From NCBI GenBank assembly GCA_964244585.1, contig CAXTJM010000001.1, positions 248,001 to 312,000 on the forward strand: a stretch of DNA of 64,000 nt, written 5' to 3'. Shown here one piece after another: positions 15,054 to 23,623 of this stretch. Position 1 is the first letter of the stretch. Each line of letters starts with the position of its first letter. A program made the position numbers and the translations under genes. This stretch comes from LMUY01 sp964244585. GTDB lineage: Bacteria; Pseudomonadota; Alphaproteobacteria; Acetobacterales; Acetobacteraceae. Below the pieces are notes generated by a model. It did no database searches. It worked only from the letters and a program-made list of their open reading frames with translations, and had not been told where the DNA came from.

Positions 15054-15874
15054 ACGGCATCGGGCCGTTCCGGCGGCCCGGCCGCGTGCGGCGCAGGCCC
15101 CGCTACCACGGACCGTCCTTCAACCGGATGATCCCGAACCTGATGACCATGCTCGGCCTATGCGCCGGGCTGACGTCGATGCGCTTCGCCCTGGACGAAC
15201 GTTGGGGCAATGCTGCGGTCGCGCTGGTTGTGGCCGCATGCATTGATGGGTTGGACGGCCGGATCGCCCGCTTGCTGAAGGCGACCTCCCGCTTCGGCGC
15301 CGAGTTCGACAGCCTGGCAGATTTCCTCTGCTTTGGCGTGGCGCCGGCCTTCATCCTCTATTTGTGGTCGCTGCACGCCGCCGGCGGCTACGGCTTCGCT
15401 CCGTGCCTGATGTTCGCGGTGTGCATGGCGCTGCGGCTGGCCCGGTTCAACGCCGGGCTGGACGCCTCGCCTGCCCCAGCCTACGCGCAGTCGTTCTTCA
15501 CCGGGGTACCCGCCCCGGCCGGCGCGGGGCTGGTGTTATTTCCGCTGTTCGCCGGGTTGGAGACGCGGGAATGGGGCCTGCCGCGCCTCTTCGCCGTCGT
15601 GCACCATCCCCTGTTCTGTGCCGTCATCCTTGTCGGCGTGGCGACCCTGCTGGTTTCCACCCTGCCGGTGTGGAGCTTCAAGAACTTCAAGGTGCCGTCG
15701 GCCTACGTTCTCCCGTTGTTGCTGGGCACCGGGCTGTTCGCCGCCGTGGTCGTGGCCGATCCATGGGCGGCGCTGGCGGCAGGCGGCTTGATCTACGCAG
15801 GCATGCTGCCGCTCAGCCGGCGCAGCTTCCACCGCCTGCGCGCCGCGGCGGAAGGCGGCGAGCCGGCCGAGTGA
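15050..15874 (+). CDS. pssA: CDP-diacylglycerol-serine O-phosphatidyltransferase PssA
   Basis: 274 residues, an integral membrane enzyme making phosphatidylserine from CDP-diacylglycerol and serine. The CDP-alcohol phosphotransferase signature DG-RI-AR-(8)-G-AEF-D-SLA-D is intact around residues 67-90 (IDGLDGRIARLLK...GAEFDSLAD). Six or so hydrophobic helices follow. Forms a two-gene phosphatidylethanolamine operon with psd, translationally coupled. A basic N-terminal segment (RRPGRVRRRPRYHG) may be cytosolic. Confidence 0.95.
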   Translation: MNGIGPFRRPGRVRRRPRYHGPSFNRMIPNLMTMLGLCAGLTSMRFALDERWGNAAVALVVAACIDGLDGRIARLLKATSRFGAEFDSLADFLCFGVAPAFILYLWSLHAAGGYGFAPCLMFAVCMALRLARFNAGLDASPAPAYAQSFFTGVPAPAGAGLVLFPLFAGLETREWGLPRLFAVVHHPLFCAVILVGVATLLVSTLPVWSFKNFKVPSAYVLPLLLGTGLFAAVVVADPWAALAAGGLIYAGMLPLSRRSFHRLRAAAEGGEPAE

Positions 15875-15890
15875 CTGGAGAGCGCTAGGC

Positions 15891-15977
15891 ATGGGCCTTC
15901 GTGTCGCCGGTGGGCAGATCCTGCCCGACGAACCCTTCACGCCGGGCGAGATCGGCATCCAGGCCGCATGGACGTAA
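15891..15977 (+). CDS. 28-codon ORF coupled to the histidine kinase start
   Basis: ATG at 15891 with GGAG 10 nt upstream, stop TAA at 15975-15977, which lies inside the first codons of the histidine kinase (ATGGACGTAA). The product starts MGLRVAGGQILPDEPF and has no recognised family. It may be a translational-coupling leader for the kinase, which has no good Shine-Dalgarno of its own, or a decayed gene remnant. No codon-use test was possible. Confidence 0.35.
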   Translation: MGLRVAGGQILPDEPFTPGEIGIQAAWT

Positions 15978-17869
15978 CCGTCCGCCGTTCGCAGTCGAGC
16001 CGGAGCGCCATCGGGCTACTCAAGCTCCTCCTCGCCGCGTCGGTGCTGATCCCGGTCGCGCTGTTCATGATCGCGGCATGGGTGAACTATGACGCGGCCA
16101 TCGCCGGCGCCGAGCGGGAGTTGCTGCGGAGCAGCGAGGTCGCCGGGGAGCAGGCGGCGAAGATCTTCGACAGCCAGCGCCAGATTGCCGAGCGAGTGAA
16201 CGACCTGGTTCGCGATCTCGACGACGCGACCATCCAGCGATCGGAACGAAGCCTTCATGAGGCATTCATCGCGATGATCGCGCGGATGCCCGAGGTACAG
16301 AGCGTCCTGCTTGCCAGCCGCGACGGCCATCCCCTGGTCAGCGCCGGCACCTATCCGGTCCCCCGCGAGGTGCTTCTGACCTCGCGGGACTACTTCAGGG
16401 CCGTGATGGATGGCCGTGGCGGGACCCATGTCAGCGCCCTCCAGGTTGGCGACATCAATCGCCAGCGCTTCTTCGGCTTGTCGCAGGGCTGGAACGGCGT
16501 CGACGGCGCGCTGAAGGGCGTCATCGACGTGGCTGTCTCGCCCGCTTTCTTCGAGGAGTTCTACGCCGTGCTCATCGGCGAGGGGCAGGACGGCGTCGAG
16601 GGCAAGGTCATCACCCTGCTCCGCGATGACGGCCAGATCCTCGTGCGCTACCCGCCAAGCTCCGGCCCGCTGCCGCAAGCGTCCAAGACCGACCCGTTCT
16701 TCACCGCGGTCCGGACCAATCCGGACGAAGGGACGTACAACAGCCGCTCCATCGTCGATTCCGGCCGGCCAAAGCGGATCTTCGCCTACCGGCGGGTCCT
16801 GGGATACCCGCTCTACGTCGTGGCGGGACGCAGCCGGGCGTCGATCATGGCGGGCTGGCGCAGGACGATAGCCGGGCACCTCATCTTCGGCGTGCCGGTC
16901 ACCCTCGCCCTGGTCGCTGTGGCCTGGACGGCGCTGGTGCGGTCGCAGCGTGAGATGCAGGCGCTCGACCGTGCGCACCAGGAGATCGCCCGGCGGGAGC
17001 GCGCCGAGGCAGCTCTGCTGAAATCCCAGCGGCTGGAAGCCGTGGGGCAGATGACAGGCGGGGTGGCGCACGACTTCAACAACCTCCTGACGGTGATCCT
17101 GGGCAGTGCGGAGCTGTTGGGGCGGCGGGCGGACGATCCCGGGCGGGTCCGCAGGATCGCCCAGCAGATCATCCTGGCCGCGCAGCACGGCGGAAAGGTC
17201 ACTCAGCAACTCCTCACCTTCTCCCGGCGCCAGTTGATGCATCCGGAAATCCTCGACCTGAACAAGCTGCTGCGCGACTTCCGGCCACTCCTGGAACGGG
17301 CGGCGAGCGAGGCCGTGCGCATCGAACTCGCCCTGGCGCCCGACGCGTGGCGCGTCCGGCTGGACCCTGGCCATTTCGAAGCGGCCATCCTGAACCTGGT
17401 CGGCAATGCCCGCGACGCCATGCCGGATGGGGGAGCCGTCTGGATCACCACCCGCAACGTCCGCTTAGCGCCCGACGACATCCAGGACCTGCCGGCCGGC
17501 GACTACGTGCAGGTGGCGGTCGCCGATGAAGGGAGCGGCATGGACCCGCAAACCGCCGCCAAGGCGTTCGAGCCGTTCTTCACCACGAAGGAGATCGGCA
17601 AAGGCACCGGGCTGGGACTCAGCCAGGTCTACGGCTTCGCCAAGCAGGCCGGGGGCGACGTGCGCATCCGCACCGGAATCGGCGCCGGCACCGCCGTCGA
17701 ACTGATGCTGCCGCAGGCACAGGAGGCGCAGGCGCCGCCCGGCGACGAGCCGGCTGTCCCGCCGGCGCGCGCGGATGGCGGTCGGGCGCGGACCGCCGCC
17801 GACGATACCGGCATGGATGGCGACGCTGGCGGTATGACACCTCGACAGTCCAGGAGCTCTCCTGCATGA
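15968..17869 (+). CDS. Membrane sensor histidine kinase with Cache-type periplasmic domain
   Basis: 633 residues. Transmembrane helix 1 at about 17-39, an extracytoplasmic double-Cache-like region at about 40-300 (EVQSVLLASRDGHPLVSAG, SRDYFRAVMDG, LGYPLYVVAG), helix 2 at about 303-323, a short coiled coil, the dimerisation/phosphoacceptor domain with H368 in GGVAHDFNNLL, and an HATPase_c domain with N box LNLVGNARDAMP, G1 DEGSGMD, F box FEPFFTTKEIGKGTGLGLS. The HDFNNLL H box is that of the HWE-unlike, hybrid-kinase-type HisKA group. No receiver domain follows, only a 50-residue low-complexity tail, and no response regulator gene is adjacent. The ligand is unknown; Cache domains often bind amino or carboxylic acids. 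Confidence 0.9.
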   Translation: MDVTVRRSQSSRSAIGLLKLLLAASVLIPVALFMIAAWVNYDAAIAGAERELLRSSEVAGEQAAKIFDSQRQIAERVNDLVRDLDDATIQRSERSLHEAFIAMIARMPEVQSVLLASRDGHPLVSAGTYPVPREVLLTSRDYFRAVMDGRGGTHVSALQVGDINRQRFFGLSQGWNGVDGALKGVIDVAVSPAFFEEFYAVLIGEGQDGVEGKVITLLRDDGQILVRYPPSSGPLPQASKTDPFFTAVRTNPDEGTYNSRSIVDSGRPKRIFAYRRVLGYPLYVVAGRSRASIMAGWRRTIAGHLIFGVPVTLALVAVAWTALVRSQREMQALDRAHQEIARRERAEAALLKSQRLEAVGQMTGGVAHDFNNLLTVILGSAELLGRRADDPGRVRRIAQQIILAAQHGGKVTQQLLTFSRRQLMHPEILDLNKLLRDFRPLLERAASEAVRIELALAPDAWRVRLDPGHFEAAILNLVGNARDAMPDGGAVWITTRNVRLAPDDIQDLPAGDYVQVAVADEGSGMDPQTAAKAFEPFFTTKEIGKGTGLGLSQVYGFAKQAGGDVRIRTGIGAGTAVELMLPQAQEAQAPPGDEPAVPPARADGGRARTAADDTGMDGDAGGMTPRQSRSSPA

Positions 17870-17876
17870 AGGCCGC

Positions 17877-19082
17877 GTGCCTTCGCAATCCGTGCTGCAT
17901 CACAAACCGTTCGCGCTGTTCTGGTCGGCGCGGGTTTGCAGCAGCTTCGCCTTCCAGATGCAGTCCGTTGCGATCGGCTGGCAGGTCTATGCGCTGACGG
18001 GAAGCGCGTTCGACCTAGGATTGGTCGGGCTCGCGCAGTTCCTGCCGATCCTGCTGCTTACCCTTGCGGTGGGCCATGCCGCCGACCGCTACGACCGTCG
18101 CCGCATCGTGGCGATGTGCCAGGCCGTCGAGGTGGCCACCAGCGCAACCCTGGCACTCGGCACCGCGACGGGCTGGCTGGGCGTGCATGGCATCTTCGCG
18201 ACCGTCACGGTCATCGGGGCGGCCCGCGCCTTCGAATCGCCCACCCTGTCCGCCCTCATGCCCGGCCTGGTGGGCGAGGCGCAGTTGCAGCAGGCGAGCG
18301 CCTGGTCGGCGTCGGCGAACCAGACGGCAAGCATCCTCGGCCCGGCATTCGGCGGATTGCTCTACGCGATCGGGGCGCCGACCCCGTTCGTCCTGGCTGC
18401 CGGCCTGTTCCTGCTGGCCGCCGTCGCGGTGACGCTGATCCGCGTGGAACGCCCCGTTCCCACCCGCGAGCCGGCAACCCTGCGCTCGGTGCTGTCCGGC
18501 ATCACCTTCATATGGAGCCACCCAGCCGTGCTGGGGGCGATCTCGCTGGACCTGTTCGCGGTGCTTCTGGGTGGCGCCACGGCGCTGCTGCCGATCTATG
18601 CCCGCGATATCCTGCACACCGGCTCATGGGGGTTGGGCGTGCTGCGTGCCGCGCCCGCGGCGGGGGCGTTGACCATGTCCGTGCTGCTGGCACGGCGGCC
18701 GCCGCGCCGCCGGGCCGGGCGGCTCATGTTCGGCGCCGTGGTCGTGTTCGGCCTGGCCACGATCGTGTTCGCGGTCTCCCGCTCCTTGCCCATCTCCCTC
18801 GTCGCGCTGGTGCTGCTGGGGGCAGCCGACGTGGTGAGCGTGGTGATCCGCTTTGCCCTGGTGCAGATGCGCACGCCGGACGCGATGCGGGGCCGGGTCA
18901 GCGCGGTGAACATGCTGTTCATCGGCACGTCGAACCAGTTGGGCGAGTTCGAGTCCGGCACCACGGCCGCCTTGCTCGGCGTGGTGCCGGCCACGCTGCT
19001 GGGCGGCGTGGCCACGATCGGCATCGCCGTGCTGTGGATGCGCCTGTTCCCCGCCCTGCGCGACGTGGACGACTTGCGGTAG
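17877..19082 (+). CDS. MFS transporter (EntS/tetracycline-efflux-like)
   Basis: 401 residues starting at GTG, 7 nt after the histidine kinase stop. Twelve hydrophobic helices can be traced. The loop 2-3 motif GHAADRYDRRRIV near residue 63 is the MFS signature A variant, and the opening FALFWSARVCSSFAFQMQSVAIGWQVY resembles the EntS enterobactin-exporter group of MFS_3 proteins. Export of a small molecule across the inner membrane is likely; the substrate is unknown. Tight spacing suggests co-expression with the kinase. Confidence 0.88.
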   Translation: MPSQSVLHHKPFALFWSARVCSSFAFQMQSVAIGWQVYALTGSAFDLGLVGLAQFLPILLLTLAVGHAADRYDRRRIVAMCQAVEVATSATLALGTATGWLGVHGIFATVTVIGAARAFESPTLSALMPGLVGEAQLQQASAWSASANQTASILGPAFGGLLYAIGAPTPFVLAAGLFLLAAVAVTLIRVERPVPTREPATLRSVLSGITFIWSHPAVLGAISLDLFAVLLGGATALLPIYARDILHTGSWGLGVLRAAPAAGALTMSVLLARRPPRRRAGRLMFGAVVVFGLATIVFAVSRSLPISLVALVLLGAADVVSVVIRFALVQMRTPDAMRGRVSAVNMLFIGTSNQLGEFESGTTAALLGVVPATLLGGVATIGIAVLWMRLFPALRDVDDLR

Positions 19083-19170
19083 CGTCACCGCCCAGCGCGC
19101 CGGTGCCATGTTGACGCCCCCTGCCGGACCCGCGAGCATCACGCCGACAAGACCAAAAAGGGGGAGTGGA

Positions 19171-20859
19171 GTGACCGAGGCGCTCAGCTACGTCCACGGC
19201 GCGGTGGACATCCCGCTGCTGGGCGAAACGCTCGGCCGCAGCTTCGACCGCAGCGTGGCGCAATGGGGTGACCGGCCAGCTTTGGTCGTGCGAAGCCAGG
19301 GCGTACGGTGGAGCTATGCCGAACTGGCCGCACAGGCGGAGGCTTTTGCCGCCGGGTTGCTCGCCCTGGGGGTCGAACCCGGCGACCGCGTGGGCATCTG
19401 GTCGCTGAACAATGCCGAATGGCTGGTGACGCAGATTGCGACGGCCAAGGCCGGCATCATCCTGGTGAACGTCAACCCGGCCTACCGCGTCGCCGAACTC
19501 GAATACGCGCTGAACAAGGTGGGCGTGCGCGCGCTGGTGACCGCGACCGCCTTCAAGACCAGCGACTACATGGCGATGCTGCGGGAGATCCTGCCGGAGC
19601 TGGCGTCCAGCCGACCCGGCGCCCTGCATGCCGTCCGCGTGCCCACCCTGCGCACCGTCATCCAGATCGGCGGCGCCGGCGCCGGCGCCATCGGGTTCGG
19701 CGAGGTCGCCGGGCTCGGCGGCCCGGCCCAGCGCGCACGGCTCGCCGAACTGGACGCGACGTTGCAGTTCGACGACCCGATCAACATCCAGTTCACCTCC
19801 GGCACCACGGGCAGCCCGAAAGGGACCACGCTCACCCACCACAATGTGCTGAACAACGGCTTCTTCATCGGCGAGGCCATGCGGCTGACGGCGGAGGACC
19901 GGCTGTGTATCCCGGTGCCGCTCTACCATTGCTTCGGCATGGTGCTGGGCAATCTCGCGGCACTCACCCACGGCACCTGCATCGTGTATCCGGGCGAGGG
20001 CTTCGATCCGTTGGCCGTGTTGCAGACCGTGGCGGAGGAACGCTGCACCGGGCTGCACGGCGTGCCGACGATGTTCATCGCCGAGATGGAGCACCCGCGC
20101 TTCGCCGAATTCGACCTCTCCTCGTTGCGCACCGGCATCATGGCGGGCTCGCCCTGCCCGATCGAGGTGATGCGCCGCGCGGTGGACCGCATGCACCTGC
20201 GCGACATCACCATCTGCTACGGCATGACGGAGACCAGCCCGGTCAGCTTCCAGACCACGGCGGACGACCCGCTGGAGCGGCGCGTCTCCACGGTCGGCCG
20301 CATCCACCCCCACCTGGAGGTGAAAATCGTCGATGCGGCCGGCCGCATCGTGCCGCGTGGCGTGTCCGGCGAACTCTGCACCCGCGGCTACAGCGTGATG
20401 CTCGGCTACTGGGACGACAGGCCGCGCACGGAGCAGGTGATCGACGCCGCCCGCTGGATGCACACGGGCGACCTGGCGGTGATCGATGCAGCGGGCTACT
20501 GCAACATCGTGGGCCGCATCAAGGACGTGGTGATCCGCGGCGGCGAGAACGTGTTCCCGCGCGAGGTGGAGGAGTTCCTGTACTCCCATCCAGCCATACT
20601 GGACGTGCAATGCTTCGGCGTGCCGGACAGCCGCTACGGGGAGGAGCTTTGCGCCTGGGTGAAGCCGCGCCCCGATGCGGCGTTGAGCGAGGAAGACATC
20701 CGCGCGTTCTGCCGCGGCAAGATCGCGCATCAGAAAATCCCGCGCTACGTGAAGTTCGTGGACGAGTTCCCCATGACCGTCACCGGCAAGATGCAGAAAT
20801 TCCTCATGCGCGAGGCGATGGAGCGCGAATTGGGCTTGGTGGCGGCGCAGACCGCGTAA
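19171..20859 (+). CDS. AMP-dependent fatty-acyl-CoA synthetase / ligase
   Basis: 562 residues from the GTG at 19171, which has GGGGGAG just upstream; the open frame extends to an ATG at 19108 without family similarity. ANL superfamily adenylating enzyme. Motifs: P-loop FTSGTTGSPKGTTLTH near residue 208, the A5 motif YGMTETSPV near 350, A7 HTGDLAVIDAAGY near 430, the hinge GRIKDVVIRGGENVFPREVEE, and the catalytic lysine in VTGKMQKF near the C terminus. The family (COG0318, FadD-like) activates medium- or long-chain fatty acids to CoA esters in the cytosol. The specific substrate cannot be told from sequence. Convergent with the permease gene at 20862, 2 nt away. Confidence 0.92.
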   Translation: MTEALSYVHGAVDIPLLGETLGRSFDRSVAQWGDRPALVVRSQGVRWSYAELAAQAEAFAAGLLALGVEPGDRVGIWSLNNAEWLVTQIATAKAGIILVNVNPAYRVAELEYALNKVGVRALVTATAFKTSDYMAMLREILPELASSRPGALHAVRVPTLRTVIQIGGAGAGAIGFGEVAGLGGPAQRARLAELDATLQFDDPINIQFTSGTTGSPKGTTLTHHNVLNNGFFIGEAMRLTAEDRLCIPVPLYHCFGMVLGNLAALTHGTCIVYPGEGFDPLAVLQTVAEERCTGLHGVPTMFIAEMEHPRFAEFDLSSLRTGIMAGSPCPIEVMRRAVDRMHLRDITICYGMTETSPVSFQTTADDPLERRVSTVGRIHPHLEVKIVDAAGRIVPRGVSGELCTRGYSVMLGYWDDRPRTEQVIDAARWMHTGDLAVIDAAGYCNIVGRIKDVVIRGGENVFPREVEEFLYSHPAILDVQCFGVPDSRYGEELCAWVKPRPDAALSEEDIRAFCRGKIAHQKIPRYVKFVDEFPMTVTGKMQKFLMREAMERELGLVAAQTA

Positions 20860-20861
20860 GG

Positions 20862-22799
20862 CTACGCGTGCTGCGCCTCCTCGTCGGCGAGGATCTGCGC
20901 GGTGTCCGTCGTCTGCTGCCACGGCACCATCAGGACCGAGACGTCCGGTCCGCCATGGACCAGGAGCCGGGTCCGCAACCGCTGGCTGCGCCGCGTGTGC
21001 AATGCCGCTTCCCACCAGCGTCCGCCGGTAAATTCGCTGAGCACGACCAGCACCGGCCGGTTCGGCCATTGCCCCCGGATGGCGCCCATCTCCCGCAGCA
21101 ATGGCGCCAGCAGGCTCCGGTAGGGCGATGACTGGATCATCAGGCGAGGCTGCGGCAAGCCGGCTGCCGCAGCGGGCGCGCCCACGAACCGCGCCCAGTC
21201 GGACCGCAATCGCGTCTGATGCTCCGCCTCGTCCGGTCCCTGCAGGTCGGTCAGGTGCAGCGCCACCACGTCGGGCGAAAGCCGGGTGGCGACCTGCAGG
21301 CAGCGCTGTGCCATGCGGTCCCACCGCTCCAGCGGGATCAGCACCACGGGCGGCGCGTGGTCGGTCAGGTCCATGCAGCGGCGGCTGCCGACCAGCACCT
21401 GGCGCTCCAAGGCGCGATAGTAGCGGTGGATCAGCCGCAGCAGGAGAAGCGTCAGCGGGATCACCAGGATGGTCAGCCAGGCGCCCTCGCTGAACTTAGC
21501 GACCAGGATGATCGCCAGCGCCAGCCCGGTGGTGAGCGCGCCCAGGCCGTTGACCAGCATGCGCATCCTGTCGGCGTTGCCCGTTCCGCCGCGTCGCCAA
21601 TGGACGGCCATGCCGGCCTGGCTGAGCGTGAACGACAGGAAGGCGCCGACCGCGAACAGCGGGATGAGCCGGTCGGTGATGCCGTCGAACATCGCCAGCA
21701 AGGTCCCTGCCCCCAGGGCGAGGAACAGGATGCCCGCGGTATAGACCAGCCGCCGCCCCGGGACGGCGAACGCCTTGGGCAGATAGCTGTCCCGCGCCAC
21801 CTGGCGGCATAGCCTGGGGAAGCCGACGAAGCTGGTGTTGGCGGACAATGCGAGCACGGCGAGCACGCTGGCGATGGTGACGTAGTAGACCCAGTCCCTG
21901 CCCCACACCGCGCCGACGAGCTGCGACACCACGCTCTGGTAGTCGTCCTTGGTCTGGTCCATGGCCACGATCCCATAGGCATGGGCGAGATAGGCGATGC
22001 CCAGCAACAGCACCCCGAGCGTGGCGCAGATCGCCGCCAGCGTACGATGGGCATACCGCACCGTCGGCGCCTTGAACGCGCTGACGCCGTTGCTCACCGC
22101 CTCGACCCCGGTCATGGCGGTGCAGCCGGCCGCGAAGGCGCGAACCACCAGCCAGACCGACAGCGCACCGGCCGCTCCGCTTTGTCGCGGCGGCGCCACG
22201 ACGGGATGCAGATGGCCACCTGCCGACCAGGCCGCCCACACCCCGGCGGCGAGGATGAAGAACAGGGTGCCGATGAACAGGTAGGTCGGCACCGCCAGGA
22301 CCAGGCCGGATTCCTTCGTGCCGCGCAGATTCACCAGCGTGATCACCACCAGCACGCCCAGGCACAGCGGCAGTGTGTAGGCGTGCAGGGCCGGGACCGC
22401 CGAGATCAGCGCACCGACGCCGGCCGAGATGCCGACGGCGACGTTCAGCATGTAATCCACCATGAGGGCCGCAGCGGCCAACAGGCCCGCATTCCGCCCG
22501 AGATTCTCCCGCGCCACCGTGTAGGAGCCGCCATTGCTGGGATAGGCGGCGATGGTCTGCCAGTAGGACAGGAACAGCGTCAGCAGCAGCGCCAGGATCG
22601 CCCAGGTGAGGGGCTGCACCGCGCCGAGCCCCGCCGTCCCCGCCACGGCCAGGACGGTGAGCATGGCCTCCGGCCCGTACGACGCCGAACCAAGCCCGTC
22701 GAGCCCCATGGCGGGCAGGCCCTCGAACGCGCCGATCTTGCGGCTGTCGGCGTCACGGTTGGCCAGCCTTGAACCGAGCAGCAGGGTCGATACCGACAT
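20862..22799 (-). CDS. APC-family permease, KimA/YdaO-like
   Basis: 645 residues from the ATG at 22799 (MSVSTLLLGSRLAN), preceded by GAGG 5 nt upstream; the frame is open to 22838. About twelve transmembrane helices lie in residues 35-450. The N-terminal GLDGLGSASYGPEAMLTVL, YPSNGGSYTVARENLG and FAAGCTAMTGVEAVSNGVSAFK segments match the KUP/KimA branch of the APC superfamily. The last ~200 residues form a soluble domain with DLTDHAPPVVLIPLERWDRM and WWEAALHTRRSQRLRTRLL. KimA in Bacillus is a high-affinity K+ symporter, inhibited by c-di-AMP. Potassium transport here is an inference from family; an amino-acid permease is the alternative. Confidence 0.8.
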   Translation of the reverse strand: MSVSTLLLGSRLANRDADSRKIGAFEGLPAMGLDGLGSASYGPEAMLTVLAVAGTAGLGAVQPLTWAILALLLTLFLSYWQTIAAYPSNGGSYTVARENLGRNAGLLAAAALMVDYMLNVAVGISAGVGALISAVPALHAYTLPLCLGVLVVITLVNLRGTKESGLVLAVPTYLFIGTLFFILAAGVWAAWSAGGHLHPVVAPPRQSGAAGALSVWLVVRAFAAGCTAMTGVEAVSNGVSAFKAPTVRYAHRTLAAICATLGVLLLGIAYLAHAYGIVAMDQTKDDYQSVVSQLVGAVWGRDWVYYVTIASVLAVLALSANTSFVGFPRLCRQVARDSYLPKAFAVPGRRLVYTAGILFLALGAGTLLAMFDGITDRLIPLFAVGAFLSFTLSQAGMAVHWRRGGTGNADRMRMLVNGLGALTTGLALAIILVAKFSEGAWLTILVIPLTLLLLRLIHRYYRALERQVLVGSRRCMDLTDHAPPVVLIPLERWDRMAQRCLQVATRLSPDVVALHLTDLQGPDEAEHQTRLRSDWARFVGAPAAAAGLPQPRLMIQSSPYRSLLAPLLREMGAIRGQWPNRPVLVVLSEFTGGRWWEAALHTRRSQRLRTRLLVHGGPDVSVLMVPWQQTTDTAQILADEEAQHA

Positions 22800-22968
22800 G
22801 GGGCCTCGTCGCAGGAACACTGCCGCTGCAACGCCCACCGCGTGGTTTTGTCCCCTGCTCCCTGCTGGCCGCGATCAAGCCACAGCGCTTGGACCTACGG
22901 TGTCATGAATTTCTAATACAAAATCATGGCGGCTTTCGACCCCAAAGCGGTCCTCGGCTCAGAACCAA
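22800..22968. other. Intergenic region with first copy of a 14-bp direct repeat
   Basis: No gene was recognised. The stretch from about 22900 on is visibly poorer in G+C than its neighbours. It contains GGCTTTCGACCCCA at 22931-22944, repeated in the same orientation at 23459-23472 on the other side of the small membrane-protein gene. Confidence 0.5.
22931..22944 (+). repeat. Direct repeat copy 1 (GGCTTTCGACCCCA)
   Basis: Fourteen identical bases, in the same orientation as 23459-23472, flanking the gene at 22969-23427. Beyond the identical core the copies differ (AAAGCGG against GCGCTCC). Confidence 0.6.
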
Positions 22969-23427
22969 TCAGGCTAAGGGCCCGTATCGAAGCCACACGG
23001 CCAATTTCAGCCAGGCGAAGGAGGTCAGCGCGGCATACAAGGCGCCCAACCCGACCAAACCTAAGGCACTCGGGTCGCTGAAAGGCAGTATCATGGTCGC
23101 GCCCAGGGCGGTGCCGACCGCGGGTAGCGCCCAGCGCTGGGCCGCGGGGCTAAACCCGAAGCGGCGCAGCAGGGCATGTACGGCGAAAAGCAGTGCAGAG
23201 CCGGCTACAGTGAAGATGAAGGCGACTTGGAGGAGAAGCGGCAGATCGCCGAAAGCATCGAGGTTTTGAGACATCAGGGCGTGTCGCGTGCCCGGACTGA
23301 CAGCCACCGTGAGTAGGACCAGGATCATTGCTCCTGCGACCCCGCCTGCGATAGCTGCGCCGATCCAGATCGCGAGCACCCGTGCGCAACCATGCACGAT
23401 CCAGTGGGCTGCCGACGAAAGCGTCAT
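22969..23427 (-). CDS. Small integral membrane protein of unknown function
   Basis: 152 residues with four clear hydrophobic helices (about 15-42, 65-88, 95-115 and 120-140). The second half contains RRFGFSPAAQRWALPAVG. No family was recognised. Composition is less GC-rich and less codon-biased than the neighbouring genes, and a 14-bp direct repeat brackets the gene, which suggests a separate origin. It follows a possible 60-codon ORF by 6 nt on the same strand. Confidence 0.55.
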   Translation of the reverse strand: MTLSSAAHWIVHGCARVLAIWIGAAIAGGVAGAMILVLLTVAVSPGTRHALMSQNLDAFGDLPLLLQVAFIFTVAGSALLFAVHALLRRFGFSPAAQRWALPAVGTALGATMILPFSDPSALGLVGLGALYAALTSFAWLKLAVWLRYGPLA

Positions 23428-23433
23428 CGCCCT

Positions 23434-23616
23434 TTAACCATCCTTCTCCTTATTGGTTGGCTTTCGACCCCAGCGCTCCATCTCGACCAACCCGAACCGG
23501 ATCATCTGCTTCGCTGTAACGGAATACCTCAGTTGGCGTGAGCGGGTGAAACCGTCACTGGACGGATGACCGCTCTCCACCACAAGCCGACCTACAGCAC
23601 CGCTAGCTTTCATCAT
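23434..23616 (-). CDS. Possible 60-codon ORF of unknown function
   Basis: Begins with ATG-ATG at 23616 just after asnB ends and stops 6 nt before the membrane-protein start. The peptide is polar and basic (for example GFTRSRQLRYSVTAKQM and a KPTNKEKDG end). No family recognised; the DNA contains the second copy of the 14-bp direct repeat and may be a noncoding dispersed repeat rather than a gene. Low confidence. Confidence 0.2.
   Translation of the reverse strand: MMKASGAVGRLVVESGHPSSDGFTRSRQLRYSVTAKQMIRFGLVEMERWGRKPTNKEKDG
23459..23472 (+). repeat. Direct repeat copy 2 (GGCTTTCGACCCCA)
   Basis: Identical to 22931-22944, same orientation, 528 bp apart; see the finding on this region. Confidence 0.6.
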
Positions 23617-23623
23617 GGAAGGC

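Noticed and set aside
18919..21324. 801-codon minus-strand frame over the acyl-CoA synthetase
   Set aside because: No motif, biased to Arg, His, Gly and Ala; the plus strand has all acyl-CoA synthetase motifs.
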